Of a stretch of 64,000 nt of DNA, positions 25,545-34,001 are shown piece after piece (positions within the stretch are counted from its first letter, which is position 1; every line of letters begins with the position of its first letter). The stretch is from Streptomyces himalayensis subsp. himalayensis (GTDB lineage Bacteria; Actinomycetota; Actinomycetes; Streptomycetales; Streptomycetaceae): contig NZ_JACEHE010000012.1 of the NCBI RefSeq assembly GCF_013778455.1, positions 186,001 through 250,000 of the forward strand, written 5' to 3'. Below the pieces are notes generated by a model. The model was not told where the DNA came from. It made no database searches and saw only the letters and a list, made by a program, of their open reading frames with translations. The position numbers and the translations under genes are program-made.

Positions 25545-26174
25545 CGTCGACCGACCTCCCGTCGGCACACGAAGGACGGCTCTGTCCCCCGTATGCCCTC
25601 GTGGGCAGCCGCGATGGAGGAGGTCGGCAGTGCACAGGCTGCGCGGTGGTGCTCTTGTCCCGTCTGCGGTGCGTGTAATTCCATTTTCTCGGATGGATGC
25701 GACTCTGACAGTGGCTCTGTGTAGTGGTTCGGTGGCTCCCTGTGCGATAGCCGATACGTCGCCTCGGCGCGCCATGCCGAGCGGCTGACGGCGCGGAGGC
25801 CGACGACCTCGTGCGGCTCCCCTGACGCCCGCCCCGGCTGCGGCCTGGTGCCGCAGGATGCGGAGCAGTGCGCGGCGAACGTGTCCCACCGTGTGATTTC
25901 CCCCTCGGTCACCGTCGTAAAACTGCCTGTTGCGGGATGCTGGCGATAACGTTCGTTCACTTCCTCGTGTCCGCACGGCGGGGCAGTGCCGGGCGGGGCG
26001 GCCGCAACCGTGTTTCCGCTCGCTCTCGCATGCTCGGTCTTGTGCTCTCAGGAGGCGGGAATGGGGGCAATGGGGCGTGGGCCGGTCGGGTGGACGGTCG
26101 GAATCGGGGCCGCCGGTGCAGTCGGTGGCGCAGTGGGTACATGCCGGAGGGCATGTCGGTACATGGAGGCAGTG
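25545..26174. other. 630-base divergent region, no supported gene
   Basis: This long gap lies between the lipase and the mutase subunit genes. A 139-codon minus-strand ORF (25541-25960) ends in an ATGA overlap with the lipase start, as coupled genes do, but its third-position bias is weak and its composition (many His, Ser, Arg) looks noncoding. Promoters for both flanking genes must lie here; none is clear. Confidence 0.45.
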
Positions 26175-26585
26175 ATGGGTGTGGCAACGGGGCCGATCCG
26201 CGTGGTGGTCGCCAAGCCGGGGCTCGACGGCCATGATCGCGGGGCCAAGGTGATCGCGCGGGCGCTGCGTGACGCCGGTATGGAGGTCATCTACACCGGC
26301 CTGCACCAGACGCCTGAGCAGATCGTCGACACCGCGATCCAGGAGGACGCCGACGCGATCGGTCTCTCCATCCTGTCCGGCGCGCACAACACGCTCTTCG
26401 CGCGCGTGCTGGAGCTTCTCAAGGAGCGCGACGCGGAGGACATCAAGGTCTTCGGCGGCGGCATCATCCCCGAGGCGGACATTCCCCCGCTCAAGGAGAA
26501 GGGCGTCGCCGCGATCTTCACCCCGGGCGCCACGACTGCCTCGATCGTGGACTGGGTCCACGCGAACGTACGCCAGCCGGCGTAG
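26175..26585 (+). CDS. icmB: B12-binding small subunit of an acyl-CoA mutase (IcmB-like)
   Basis: A 136-residue cobalamin-binding domain. The start at ATG 26175 has GGAGG 5 bases upstream and gives the exact length known for IcmB of Streptomyces cinnamonensis. The B12 motif is intact: KPGLDGHDRGAKVIARALRD contains DxHxxG, followed by SILSGAHNTL (SxL) and VFGGGIIPEAD (GG). IcmB joins IcmA to isomerise isobutyryl-CoA and butyryl-CoA, feeding polyketide and fatty acid precursors. The large subunit is not adjacent, as is known for icmA/icmB. Closely related small subunits of other mutases cannot be excluded. Confidence 0.88.
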   Translation: MGVATGPIRVVVAKPGLDGHDRGAKVIARALRDAGMEVIYTGLHQTPEQIVDTAIQEDADAIGLSILSGAHNTLFARVLELLKERDAEDIKVFGGGIIPEADIPPLKEKGVAAIFTPGATTASIVDWVHANVRQPA

Positions 26586-26713
26586 TGCCATGGGGGGCTG
26601 GGCTGGGCTGGGCCCCGGCCCCATGGCCCCTGCGGCGGCTGACCGGCGTCCGCAGGGGCCGTTCGAGTGAGAGCGCCGGCAGGCTCGGGCTTCCAGCCGG
26701 TTCCGGTGGCTTG

Positions 26714-26735
26714 TGTTGTGGGCAGTCGTTCCTCC
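26714..26735. repeat. Copy of a TGTGGGCAG interspersed repeat core
   Basis: GTTGTGGGCAGTCGTTCC followed by TCCC is identical over 22 bases to 45874-45895 and related to one arm of the palindrome at 41311-41353. It lies in the convergent intergenic region after icmB. Confidence 0.6.
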
Positions 26736-26774
26736 CCAGCTACCTCGCCCAGCTACCGCTTGGGGTGCCCCCTC

Positions 26775-26807
26775 AGGAGGTGCCCCCAGACGATGGGGGT
26801 GCCTCCC
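26775..26807. terminator. Palindrome, probable terminator between convergent genes
   Basis: AGGAGGTGCCCCCA and TGGGGGTGCCTCC pair over 13 positions with two G-T pairs around a GACGA loop, between convergent icmB and the DUF5691-like gene. Confidence 0.5.
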
Positions 26808-26871
26808 AGGGCACGTCGTAGACGACCATCCGCCCGTCAAGGAGCTCACGTTGCCGTGGGTCCCTGGACGC

Positions 26872-28482
26872 TCACGGCGCCGTTAGCTCCGCCCGCATGG
26901 TGGCTCGTAGGCGAAGCGTGCCCACGAGGCGTTGGAAGGCTTCCGACCAGTAGCCCACGGCGCCCGGGGAGGCGTCCTCCGGCTCGTCGGGTATGGCAGT
27001 GAGTCCGTCCAGACGGGCTGCCGTCGCCGGGTCCAGGCAGCGCTCCGCGAGCCCCATCACACCGCTGAAGCTCCACGGATAACTCCCCGCATCCCGTGCG
27101 ATGTTCAAGGCATCCACCACCGCGTGGCCCAGTGGCTCAGCCCACGGAGTCGCGCACACCCCCAGCAGCTGGAACGCCTCCGACAGGCCGTGCGCCGATA
27201 TGAACCCCGCGACCCACTCGGCCCGTTCGCCGGCCGGCAGTGCGGCCAGCAGCTTCGCGCGCTCGGCGAGCGACACCGCGCCCGGTCCCGCGGCGCCCGG
27301 CGATGCCGGAGCGCCGAGCAGCGCCCGTGACCAGGCCGCGTCACGCTGCCGTACCGCGGCCCTGCACCACGCACCGTGCAGCTCGCCCTGCCAGTCGTCG
27401 GCGACCGGCAACGCGACTATCTCCTCCGGCTTACGCCCCCCGAGCCGCTCCGACCAGATGGCGAGCGGCGCCGCCTCTGCCAGCTGGCCCAGCCACCACG
27501 ACCGTTCCCCCCGGCCCGCGGGGGGCTTGGGCACCACGCCGTCCCGCTCCATGCCCGCATCGCACTCGTGCGGCGCCTCCACCACGACCGTCGGTTGCGT
27601 CTGCGTATGGTCGAAGGACACGCAGGAGGCGGCGCGCGCCGCCATACGCGAAGCCAGCGCCGAGCCCGGCAGTGCGGACAGCAACTCAGCCGCCGTCGCC
27701 CGGACGTTGCGGCTCCTGTCGGCCAGGGCCCGCTCGAGGAACGGCTCGTCCGCGTCGCTCAGCCCCGTACGCAGTGAGTCGAGGAACATCAGCCTGTCCT
27801 CGGCACGCTCAGTGGACCAGGTAGTGCCCAGAAGATCACGGGCCGCAGACGGGTCCTGTGCCCGCATCGCGACCAGCAGCGTGACGCGTTCAGCGAACAG
27901 CCCCTCCTGCCAGAGCCGTTCGACCTCGACCGGGTCCCCGAGGGCGGGTACTGCGGTGCCGCCGCCCGGAGTGGAACGCAGCGCGAACCTCCAGTCCGGG
28001 TTCAGACGCGCCAGCCATATCGCGCGCGGTCCCGCGAAGGCGAGCGTCTGCGGCCGCAGATCGGTTCGGCCCCTGGCCGCGTCAAGGAGCGCGGGCAGCA
28101 GGTCCGGTGGGGCTGCGTAGCCGTGCTCGTTCGCCGCCGCGAGCCACTGGGGCAGCAGCTCCATGAGGTCCGGTGCCGTTCCGCGACGGCCACCGCTGCC
28201 GGCGTCCGGGCGGTCGGCGAGCAGCACCGCGAGCCGCCGCCTGGCCGCTGACGGCAACGCGGGCCGGCGATCCTCCGTCGCGGGCTCGGGCAGCGCGGCG
28301 GCGGACGCGGGCCGGAGTCCTGCTCTACGCCGCACGGTCTGCACCGCAGCCGTGTCCAAGAGGGCGGTCGGCGCATCTTTTCCAGCGGTGCCAACGGGAG
28401 TCGTGCGCCGGTCAGTACCGAGCAACGCAGCCGTGACGAGCTCCTCCCAGGAGGACTCGCTCATGACGGGGTTCCTGTTCAT
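26872..28482 (-). CDS. DUF5691-like HEAT-repeat-type protein
   Basis: A 536-residue, leucine- and alanine-rich, mostly helical cytoplasmic protein. It opens SSWEELVTAALLGTDRRTTP, the usual start of the DUF5691 family (recognised from memory), and has repeated helix pairs such as LALADRSRNVRATAAELLSA-type segments that look like HEAT repeats. No catalytic motif is evident. ATG at 28482 follows GGAAGGGA; a second ATG six codons on is possible. It lies downstream of the SWIM zinc-finger gene, with the MoxR-DUF5682-VWA genes divergent beyond that. The context implies a scaffold or substrate-recognition role in that system. Confidence 0.75.
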   Translation of the reverse strand: MNRNPVMSESSWEELVTAALLGTDRRTTPVGTAGKDAPTALLDTAAVQTVRRRAGLRPASAAALPEPATEDRRPALPSAARRRLAVLLADRPDAGSGGRRGTAPDLMELLPQWLAAANEHGYAAPPDLLPALLDAARGRTDLRPQTLAFAGPRAIWLARLNPDWRFALRSTPGGGTAVPALGDPVEVERLWQEGLFAERVTLLVAMRAQDPSAARDLLGTTWSTERAEDRLMFLDSLRTGLSDADEPFLERALADRSRNVRATAAELLSALPGSALASRMAARAASCVSFDHTQTQPTVVVEAPHECDAGMERDGVVPKPPAGRGERSWWLGQLAEAAPLAIWSERLGGRKPEEIVALPVADDWQGELHGAWCRAAVRQRDAAWSRALLGAPASPGAAGPGAVSLAERAKLLAALPAGERAEWVAGFISAHGLSEAFQLLGVCATPWAEPLGHAVVDALNIARDAGSYPWSFSGVMGLAERCLDPATAARLDGLTAIPDEPEDASPGAVGYWSEAFQRLVGTLRLRATMRAELTAP

Positions 28483-28639
28483 GCGATTCCCTTCCGTAGG
28501 GAATGAGCTGGACTGGTGTGGGTGTGGTGTCGGCGCGGGCGAACACCCATGCGGGCGTGCGTGGACCTGGGGATGTCCGTGCGTGTCTGGTCGAGTGGAC
28601 CGAGGCGTTGCCTCTCAGCGTGGGGCCTCTCCCGTCGGT

Positions 28640-29989
28640 TCAGCACAGTGGAATCGGCTCTCCCGGTCCTTCGGGCCAGACCGCGAGCGGGGTGAAGCCG
28701 CGGTGCCCGCACTCGCCGAAGACCGTGACGGGAGCGCCGCCCGACACAGCGACCAGGCGCCACAGTCCTGAGCCGGACATGGCGGAGGACGCAAGAAGCA
28801 GCGCGGACTTGCCGTCAGCGTCGGCCAGTTGCCAACCGTCTCCGTCCGGGGCCGGTATGACGCGGTCCAGAGTCACCGGCCAGGACTCCAGCCAGGGGTC
28901 GTCCTTCAGTGCTTCGCCGTACCGCGCCACAGCCTGCGTCGTGCTCACCCCCGCCGGCCGCACGGCCGTCGGTGTAGGTGGAGTGAACTGCTCGCCGAGA
29001 TCGGCCCTCAGCTGTCCGGCGCCCGGGTACGAGGACACCTCGGCGTCGAGCGCAAGGCCCACCGGCAGGGCGAGTGCCGGCGCCCGGCCCGCCGCCCCGT
29101 ACGACAGCAACAGCACCATGCGCCCGGACTCCTCGCCGTACAGCCATATCCGGCGGGTGGTCAGGTGGCTGTCCGCTGTGTCGTACTGCGCGAGGACCAG
29201 CCAGCGGTCGCGCACTGCCGGACCCGCCGCGGCCGCGGGCAGCCCGATGCGCGAACGAACCGTGGCGGCCAGGGAGTCAGGCAACTGTTCGCGGCGCAGC
29301 CAGCCCTGGTCGAGGAGATGGATGAGCGCACACTCCTCCAGCAGCCGAGCCGGCCAGCCGGATCCGGAGGACGGTATGGCCCCCAACTCCCTGACCCGCG
29401 CGGCCAGCCCGGGCGCCTGGGCGTCGACCATGCGGGCCGCGGTCTCCTCCCACAGCCCGTACCCACTGCTCTCCGCCGAGGCCAGCCCGGACCGGAGGAG
29501 ATCGGCCAGGCGCTGCTCCAGTTCCATCGCCCCCGCGGTGACCCGCTCCGCCCGTTTCTCCGCACGGCGCCGCGCTGCCTCCGGATCACCGGACGTGGCC
29601 GGTGACGGGCCGGCCGTCCGCTTCTGCTCAGCCCGCTGTCTGCGCCCTCCTATCCACTGCTCCGCCCACTCCGGCGCCTGCGCATCCGGCACGCCGCCGT
29701 CCCCGCCCGCCCAGAGCAGCAGCAGCCCCAGAGCGTGCTTGCACGGGAACTTGCGGCTCGGACAACTGCACTTGTACGCCGGACCTGCGGTGTCCGCGAT
29801 GTCGACGACCGTTTGATACGGCTTGCTGCCGCTGCCCTTGCACAGCCCCCACACCGTCCCATCGCCGGAACTGCCCGTCTCCGACCACGGCCCGGCCGCG
29901 CCGAGCCTGCTTCCCGCTTTGCGTGACGCGGCGTCAGGTGCCAGTGCAAGCACCTGGTCCGCCGTCCAGCGCACCCCCTGCTGAGTCAT
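28640..29989 (-). CDS. SWIM zinc-finger protein
   Basis: A 449-residue protein. Residues 74-85 hold a SWIM finger, CSCPSRKFPCKH (Cys74, Cys76, Cys83, His85), followed by ALGLLLLW as in the family; it should bind zinc and nucleic acid or protein. The rest is helical, with a Glu/Arg coiled region near 115-160 and a C-terminal domain of mixed strand. ATG at 29989 lies 7 bases after a TACCTT box, so translation may be leaderless. It is the likely counterpart of E. coli YehQ, whose locus also holds a MoxR ATPase (YehL), a DUF5682-type protein (YehM) and a VWA protein (YehP). Confidence 0.86.
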   Translation of the reverse strand: MTQQGVRWTADQVLALAPDAASRKAGSRLGAAGPWSETGSSGDGTVWGLCKGSGSKPYQTVVDIADTAGPAYKCSCPSRKFPCKHALGLLLLWAGGDGGVPDAQAPEWAEQWIGGRRQRAEQKRTAGPSPATSGDPEAARRRAEKRAERVTAGAMELEQRLADLLRSGLASAESSGYGLWEETAARMVDAQAPGLAARVRELGAIPSSGSGWPARLLEECALIHLLDQGWLRREQLPDSLAATVRSRIGLPAAAAGPAVRDRWLVLAQYDTADSHLTTRRIWLYGEESGRMVLLLSYGAAGRAPALALPVGLALDAEVSSYPGAGQLRADLGEQFTPPTPTAVRPAGVSTTQAVARYGEALKDDPWLESWPVTLDRVIPAPDGDGWQLADADGKSALLLASSAMSGSGLWRLVAVSGGAPVTVFGECGHRGFTPLAVWPEGPGEPIPLC

Positions 29990-30008
29990 GTCGTCGAAGG
30001 TAGGACCC

Positions 30009-30068
30009 GCCACTGACAATCGACCTTGCGTGGGGTGTCTGCGCAGGTCAGAGCCGATTGTCAGTGGC
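30009..30068. promoter_or_regulatory. 60-bp interrupted palindrome between divergent operons
   Basis: GCCACTGACAATCG (30009-30022) and CGATTGTCAGTGGC (30055-30068) are perfect 14-base inverted arms. Inside them ACCTTGCG and CGCAGGT form a second, nearly perfect pair. The element lies within 20 bases of the SWIM gene start and 56 bases before the MoxR start, so it is well placed as a shared operator or cruciform-forming site. Confidence 0.7.
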
Positions 30069-30123
30069 GTGGTGCACGGTGGTGACCAGACCCGAGCAGG
30101 CCAAGCTGGAGGGGGACCGAGCC

Positions 30124-31254
30124 ATGTCCGTGTCCGTTGAACCGACGTCCGTCGACGCGAGCGGCAACAACCCGTCGGAGGCGCTGCGGCCGCACGCGGA
30201 GACCGCGTTCGCCGACGAACTCGCGGCGCTCGCCGCGCAGGACGACCGGCCGCGGCCGGCCCGCTGGCGTATGTCGCCGTGGGCGGTCGCCACGTATCTG
30301 CTCGGCGGCTCACTCGCCGACGGCACAGTGATCACGCCGAAGTACGTGGGTCCGCGCCGCATCGTCGAGGTGGCCGTCACCACGCTCGCCACCGATCGCG
30401 CCCTGCTGCTGCTCGGCGTGCCGGGCACGGCGAAGACCTGGGTGTCCGAGCATCTGGCCGCCGCGATCAGCGGCGATTCCACGCTGCTGGTGCAGGGCAC
30501 GGCCGGGACGCCGGAGGAGGCGATCCGGTACGGCTGGAACTACGCGCAGCTGCTGGCGCACGGGCCCAGCCGGGACGCGCTCGTACCGAGCCCCGTCATG
30601 CGGGCCATGGCCGAGGGGATGACGGCGAGAATCGAGGAGCTGACCCGCATCCCGGCCGACGTACAGGACACGCTGATCACGATCCTGTCGGAAAAGACGC
30701 TGCCGATACCGGAACTGGGTCAGGAGGTCCAGGCCGTCCGCGGTTTCAACGTGATCGCCACGGCCAACGACCGCGACCGCGGTGTCAACGACCTGTCCAG
30801 CGCGCTGCGCCGCCGTTTCAACACGGTGGTGCTGCCGCTGCCGGAGAGCGCCGATGCCGAGGTCGACATCGTGGCCCGCCGCGTCGACCAGATCGGGCGC
30901 TCGCTGGACCTGCCGACCGCGCCCGACGGCATCGACGAGATCCGCCGGGTCGTCACGGTCTTCCGTGAGTTGCGCGACGGTGTCACGGCTGACGGGCGTA
31001 CGAAGGTGAAGTCGCCCAGCGGCACGCTGTCGACTGCCGAGGCGATCTCGGTCGTCACCAACGGGCTCGCGCTTGCCGCGCACTTCGGTGACGGCGTGCT
31101 GCGGCCGTCGGACGTGGCCGCCGGAATCCTGGGCGCCGTCGTCCGCGACCCGTCGGCGGACCGCGTGATCTGGCAGGAGTATCTGGAGGCCGTGGTGCGT
31201 GAGCGCGACGGTTGGAAGGACTTCTACCGCGCATGCCGGGAGGTGAGCGCATGA
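30124..31254 (+). CDS. MoxR-family AAA+ ATPase
   Basis: A 376-residue ATPase. ATG at 30124 has GGAGGGGG upstream. The Walker A motif GVPGTAKT is at 98-105, the Walker B position reads ARIEELTRIPADVQDTLI (acidic pair at 171-172), sensor 1 is FNVIATAND (208-216) and the Arg-finger region SSALRRRF follows. The Glu-Glu form of Walker B resembles the YehL-type branch rather than classical MoxR. Such ATPases remodel partners through VWA proteins; a VWA gene lies two genes downstream in the same operon. The stop overlaps the next start (ATGA). Confidence 0.92.
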   Translation: MSVSVEPTSVDASGNNPSEALRPHAETAFADELAALAAQDDRPRPARWRMSPWAVATYLLGGSLADGTVITPKYVGPRRIVEVAVTTLATDRALLLLGVPGTAKTWVSEHLAAAISGDSTLLVQGTAGTPEEAIRYGWNYAQLLAHGPSRDALVPSPVMRAMAEGMTARIEELTRIPADVQDTLITILSEKTLPIPELGQEVQAVRGFNVIATANDRDRGVNDLSSALRRRFNTVVLPLPESADAEVDIVARRVDQIGRSLDLPTAPDGIDEIRRVVTVFRELRDGVTADGRTKVKSPSGTLSTAEAISVVTNGLALAAHFGDGVLRPSDVAAGILGAVVRDPSADRVIWQEYLEAVVRERDGWKDFYRACREVSA

Positions 31255-34001
31255 CCGGGCCCGACAAGTCGGACGCCAGGCGCGGAGCGGGCGGCGAGGG
31301 TGCCGTGTCCGGTGGGCCGCTGCTCCTGGGCGTGCGGCACCACGGGCCGGGTTCGGCCCGGGCCGTGCGGGCAGCCCTGGATGCTGCCCGGCCCCGGACC
31401 GTGCTCATCGAGGGCCCGCCGGAGGCGGATGCGCTGATCGCTCTGGCCGCTGACGAGGACATGCGGCCACCGGTCGCGCTCCTCGCTCACGTCGTGGACG
31501 AGCCTGGCCGCGCGGCGTTCTGGCCGTTCGCCGAGTTCTCCCCGGAATGGATCGCCATCCAATGGGCCCTTGAGCATGACGTTCCGGCTCGCTTCATCGA
31601 CCTCCCGGCGACACACTCGCTGGCCTGGCAAGAGAAGGCGACCGGGTCCCCGCCACCAGTGCCCGAAGCGTCGCCCGAACCGCCCGCGGAGCCCGGACCG
31701 GACCTGTCACCTGAAGCCGCCGCGCAGCCTGGACCAGGTGCGTCGCCCGGACCGGCCGTGTCGCCCGGACCGGCCGTGTCGCCCGGCGAATCCGGCAACC
31801 CCGAGGACCCGGACGTCGTCAAGACGCACGCGCCGGCGGGTACTCCCGAGGCAGCCGCGCAGGAGGACGCGCTGCGGATCGATCCGCTCGCCGTGCTCGC
31901 CGACGCCGCCGGTTACGACGACCCGGAGCGCTGGTGGGAGGACGTCATCGAGTACCGGGGTGGCGGCACCTCCCAGGCCCTCAAGGAGCTCGGGCACAAC
32001 GGGGAGGCGTTCGCGCCGTTCGAGGTGCTGGCGGACGCCATGGGAGCGCTGCGTGACGTGTACGGGTCCGGCGGGCACGACCGCGACCTGGTCCGCGAGG
32101 CGTACATGCGGATTCAGTTGCGCGCCGCACAGCGCGAGTTCGGCGACGACGTGGCAGTCGTCTGCGGAGCCTGGCATGTGCCCGCGCTGCGGCAGCGGAC
32201 CACGGTGACCGCCGACCGGGCGCTGCTCAAGGGACTGCCCAAGGTGAAGGCCGACATGACCTGGGTGCCCTGGACGCACCGACGTCTGTCCCGCGCGAGT
32301 GGGTACGGCGCAGGAATCGACTCCCCGGGGTGGTACGGGCATCTGTTCAGCGCCCCTGACCGGCCGGTCGAGCGCTGGATGACGAAGGTCGCTGGGTTCC
32401 TCCGGGAGGAGGACAGGATCGTGTCGTCCGCGCATGTCATCGAGGCGGTCCGGCTCGCCCGTACGCTCGCGGCGATGCGCGGCCGCCCGTTGCCCGGCCT
32501 GACCGAGACCACCGACGCGATACGGGCCGTGATGTGCGAGGGCTCGGACGTACCGCTCGCGCTGGTGCACGACAAGCTGGTCGTGGGGGACGTACTCGGG
32601 GAGGTGCCCGCTGCGGCGCCGGCCGTCCCGCTGCAGCGCGACCTCACCCGCCTGCAGCGCAGGCTGCGACTCAAGCCCGAGGCGCTGGAACGGGAGTTGG
32701 AGCTGGACCTGCGCAAGGAGACAGATGCGGCGCGCAGCACGCTGCTGCACCGGCTCCGGCTCCTCGGAGTCGACTGGGGCGAACCTGCAAGATCGGCACG
32801 CGGCAGCACCGGCACATTCCGGGAGACCTGGCGGCTGCGCTGGGAACCGGAGCTGTCGGTGCGGGTCGCCGAGGCAGGGATATGGGGCACCACCGTGCTC
32901 ACCGCCGCCATGGCGAAGGCCGAGTCGGACGCCGTCGCCGCCGAAGCGCTCGCCGATGTCACGGCGCTCGCCGAGCGCTGCCTCCTGGCGGAACTCCCGG
33001 ACGCGCTCCCGGTGGTGATGCGCGTCCTCGCCGACCGGGCGGCCCTCGACACGGACGTCGGCCACCTCGCGCAGGCGCTCCCGGCACTGGTCCGCTCCCT
33101 GCGCTACGGCGATGTGCGCGGCACGGACACCCATGCGCTGGCCGAGGTCGCCGCGGGCCTCGCCGAGCGCCTCTTCGTCGGACTTCCACCCGCTTGCGCA
33201 TCACTCGACGCGGATGCGGCAGCGGAGATGCGCAGCCACGTCGATGCCGTGCACGGGGCCGTCGGACTGCTGGACGAGCCCCGCGAAGCTGGGGCGGAGC
33301 CTGGCGGAGCCGAGACGGGGCCTGCTGGAGCCGGGGCGGAGCCTGGTGGAGCTGAGATGGAGCTCGGCGGAGCTGAGATGGAGCGCGGCGACGGCGAGGC
33401 GGCGCGCGGCGGAATACGGACGCGCTGGCACTCGGTGCTCCGGGGGCTCGCCGGGCGGGACAGCGTGCCCGGAGTGATCCGCGGCCGCAGTACGCGACTG
33501 CTGCTCGACGACGTGGAGTTGGACGGGGACGAGGCCGGGCGCCTCATGGGGCTCGCCCTCTCGCCGGGCACACCGCCAGGGGACGCGGCGGCATGGATCG
33601 AGGGGTTCGTCGGCGGCGGCTCCGGGGGCGGCATGCTGCTCGTGCACGACGAGCAGCTGCTGGCCCTGGTCGACGCGTGGCTCACCGGAGTCTCCGCGGA
33701 TGCGTTCACCGACGTACTGCCGTTGCTGCGTCGCACTTTCTCGGCGTACGAACCGGGAGTGCGCCGCACCCTCGGCGAGCTGGTGCGCCGCGGGCCGGCG
33801 GGGGCGTCCGGCCCGGACCACGGCGGGGGCGCGGCACCGCACGGATTCGCGCCGGAGCTCGACGGGCCTCGTGCGGACGGCGTGCTGCCCGTGCTGTCCC
33901 TGCTGCTTGGGCTGGACATCCCGGCAGACGACATTCCGGCACAGGCAGACGCGCTACCTGCACCCGCCCACAACGACCTTGCGTTCGCGGAGGCATCGTG
34001 A
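31251..34001 (+). CDS. DUF5682-like large protein
   Basis: A 916-residue cytoplasmic protein starting within the MoxR stop codon. The N-terminus has GVRHHGPGSARAVRAAL and VLIEGPPEADALI, and residues 301-311 read VAVVCGAWHVP. These motifs, two His-containing loops and an acidic Glu-Gly turn, recall the TraB/ChaN/EreA-like fold, suggesting a metal-dependent or esterase-like active site (inference). A Pro/Ser/Gly-rich insertion with PGPAVSPG copies lies near residues 140-185, and a Gly/Glu repeat (GAEPGGAE and variants) near 680-715. The rest is helical. It matches the place of YehM in yeh-type loci. No function is established. Confidence 0.8.
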   Translation: MTGPDKSDARRGAGGEGAVSGGPLLLGVRHHGPGSARAVRAALDAARPRTVLIEGPPEADALIALAADEDMRPPVALLAHVVDEPGRAAFWPFAEFSPEWIAIQWALEHDVPARFIDLPATHSLAWQEKATGSPPPVPEASPEPPAEPGPDLSPEAAAQPGPGASPGPAVSPGPAVSPGESGNPEDPDVVKTHAPAGTPEAAAQEDALRIDPLAVLADAAGYDDPERWWEDVIEYRGGGTSQALKELGHNGEAFAPFEVLADAMGALRDVYGSGGHDRDLVREAYMRIQLRAAQREFGDDVAVVCGAWHVPALRQRTTVTADRALLKGLPKVKADMTWVPWTHRRLSRASGYGAGIDSPGWYGHLFSAPDRPVERWMTKVAGFLREEDRIVSSAHVIEAVRLARTLAAMRGRPLPGLTETTDAIRAVMCEGSDVPLALVHDKLVVGDVLGEVPAAAPAVPLQRDLTRLQRRLRLKPEALERELELDLRKETDAARSTLLHRLRLLGVDWGEPARSARGSTGTFRETWRLRWEPELSVRVAEAGIWGTTVLTAAMAKAESDAVAAEALADVTALAERCLLAELPDALPVVMRVLADRAALDTDVGHLAQALPALVRSLRYGDVRGTDTHALAEVAAGLAERLFVGLPPACASLDADAAAEMRSHVDAVHGAVGLLDEPREAGAEPGGAETGPAGAGAEPGGAEMELGGAEMERGDGEAARGGIRTRWHSVLRGLAGRDSVPGVIRGRSTRLLLDDVELDGDEAGRLMGLALSPGTPPGDAAAWIEGFVGGGSGGGMLLVHDEQLLALVDAWLTGVSADAFTDVLPLLRRTFSAYEPGVRRTLGELVRRGPAGASGPDHGGGAAPHGFAPELDGPRADGVLPVLSLLLGLDIPADDIPAQADALPAPAHNDLAFAEAS

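Noticed and set aside
25541..25960. A 139-codon minus-strand ORF ending in an ATGA overlap with the lipase start
   Set aside because: The overlap is suggestive, but third-position GC is low for this genome and the protein looks random; kept only as a note.
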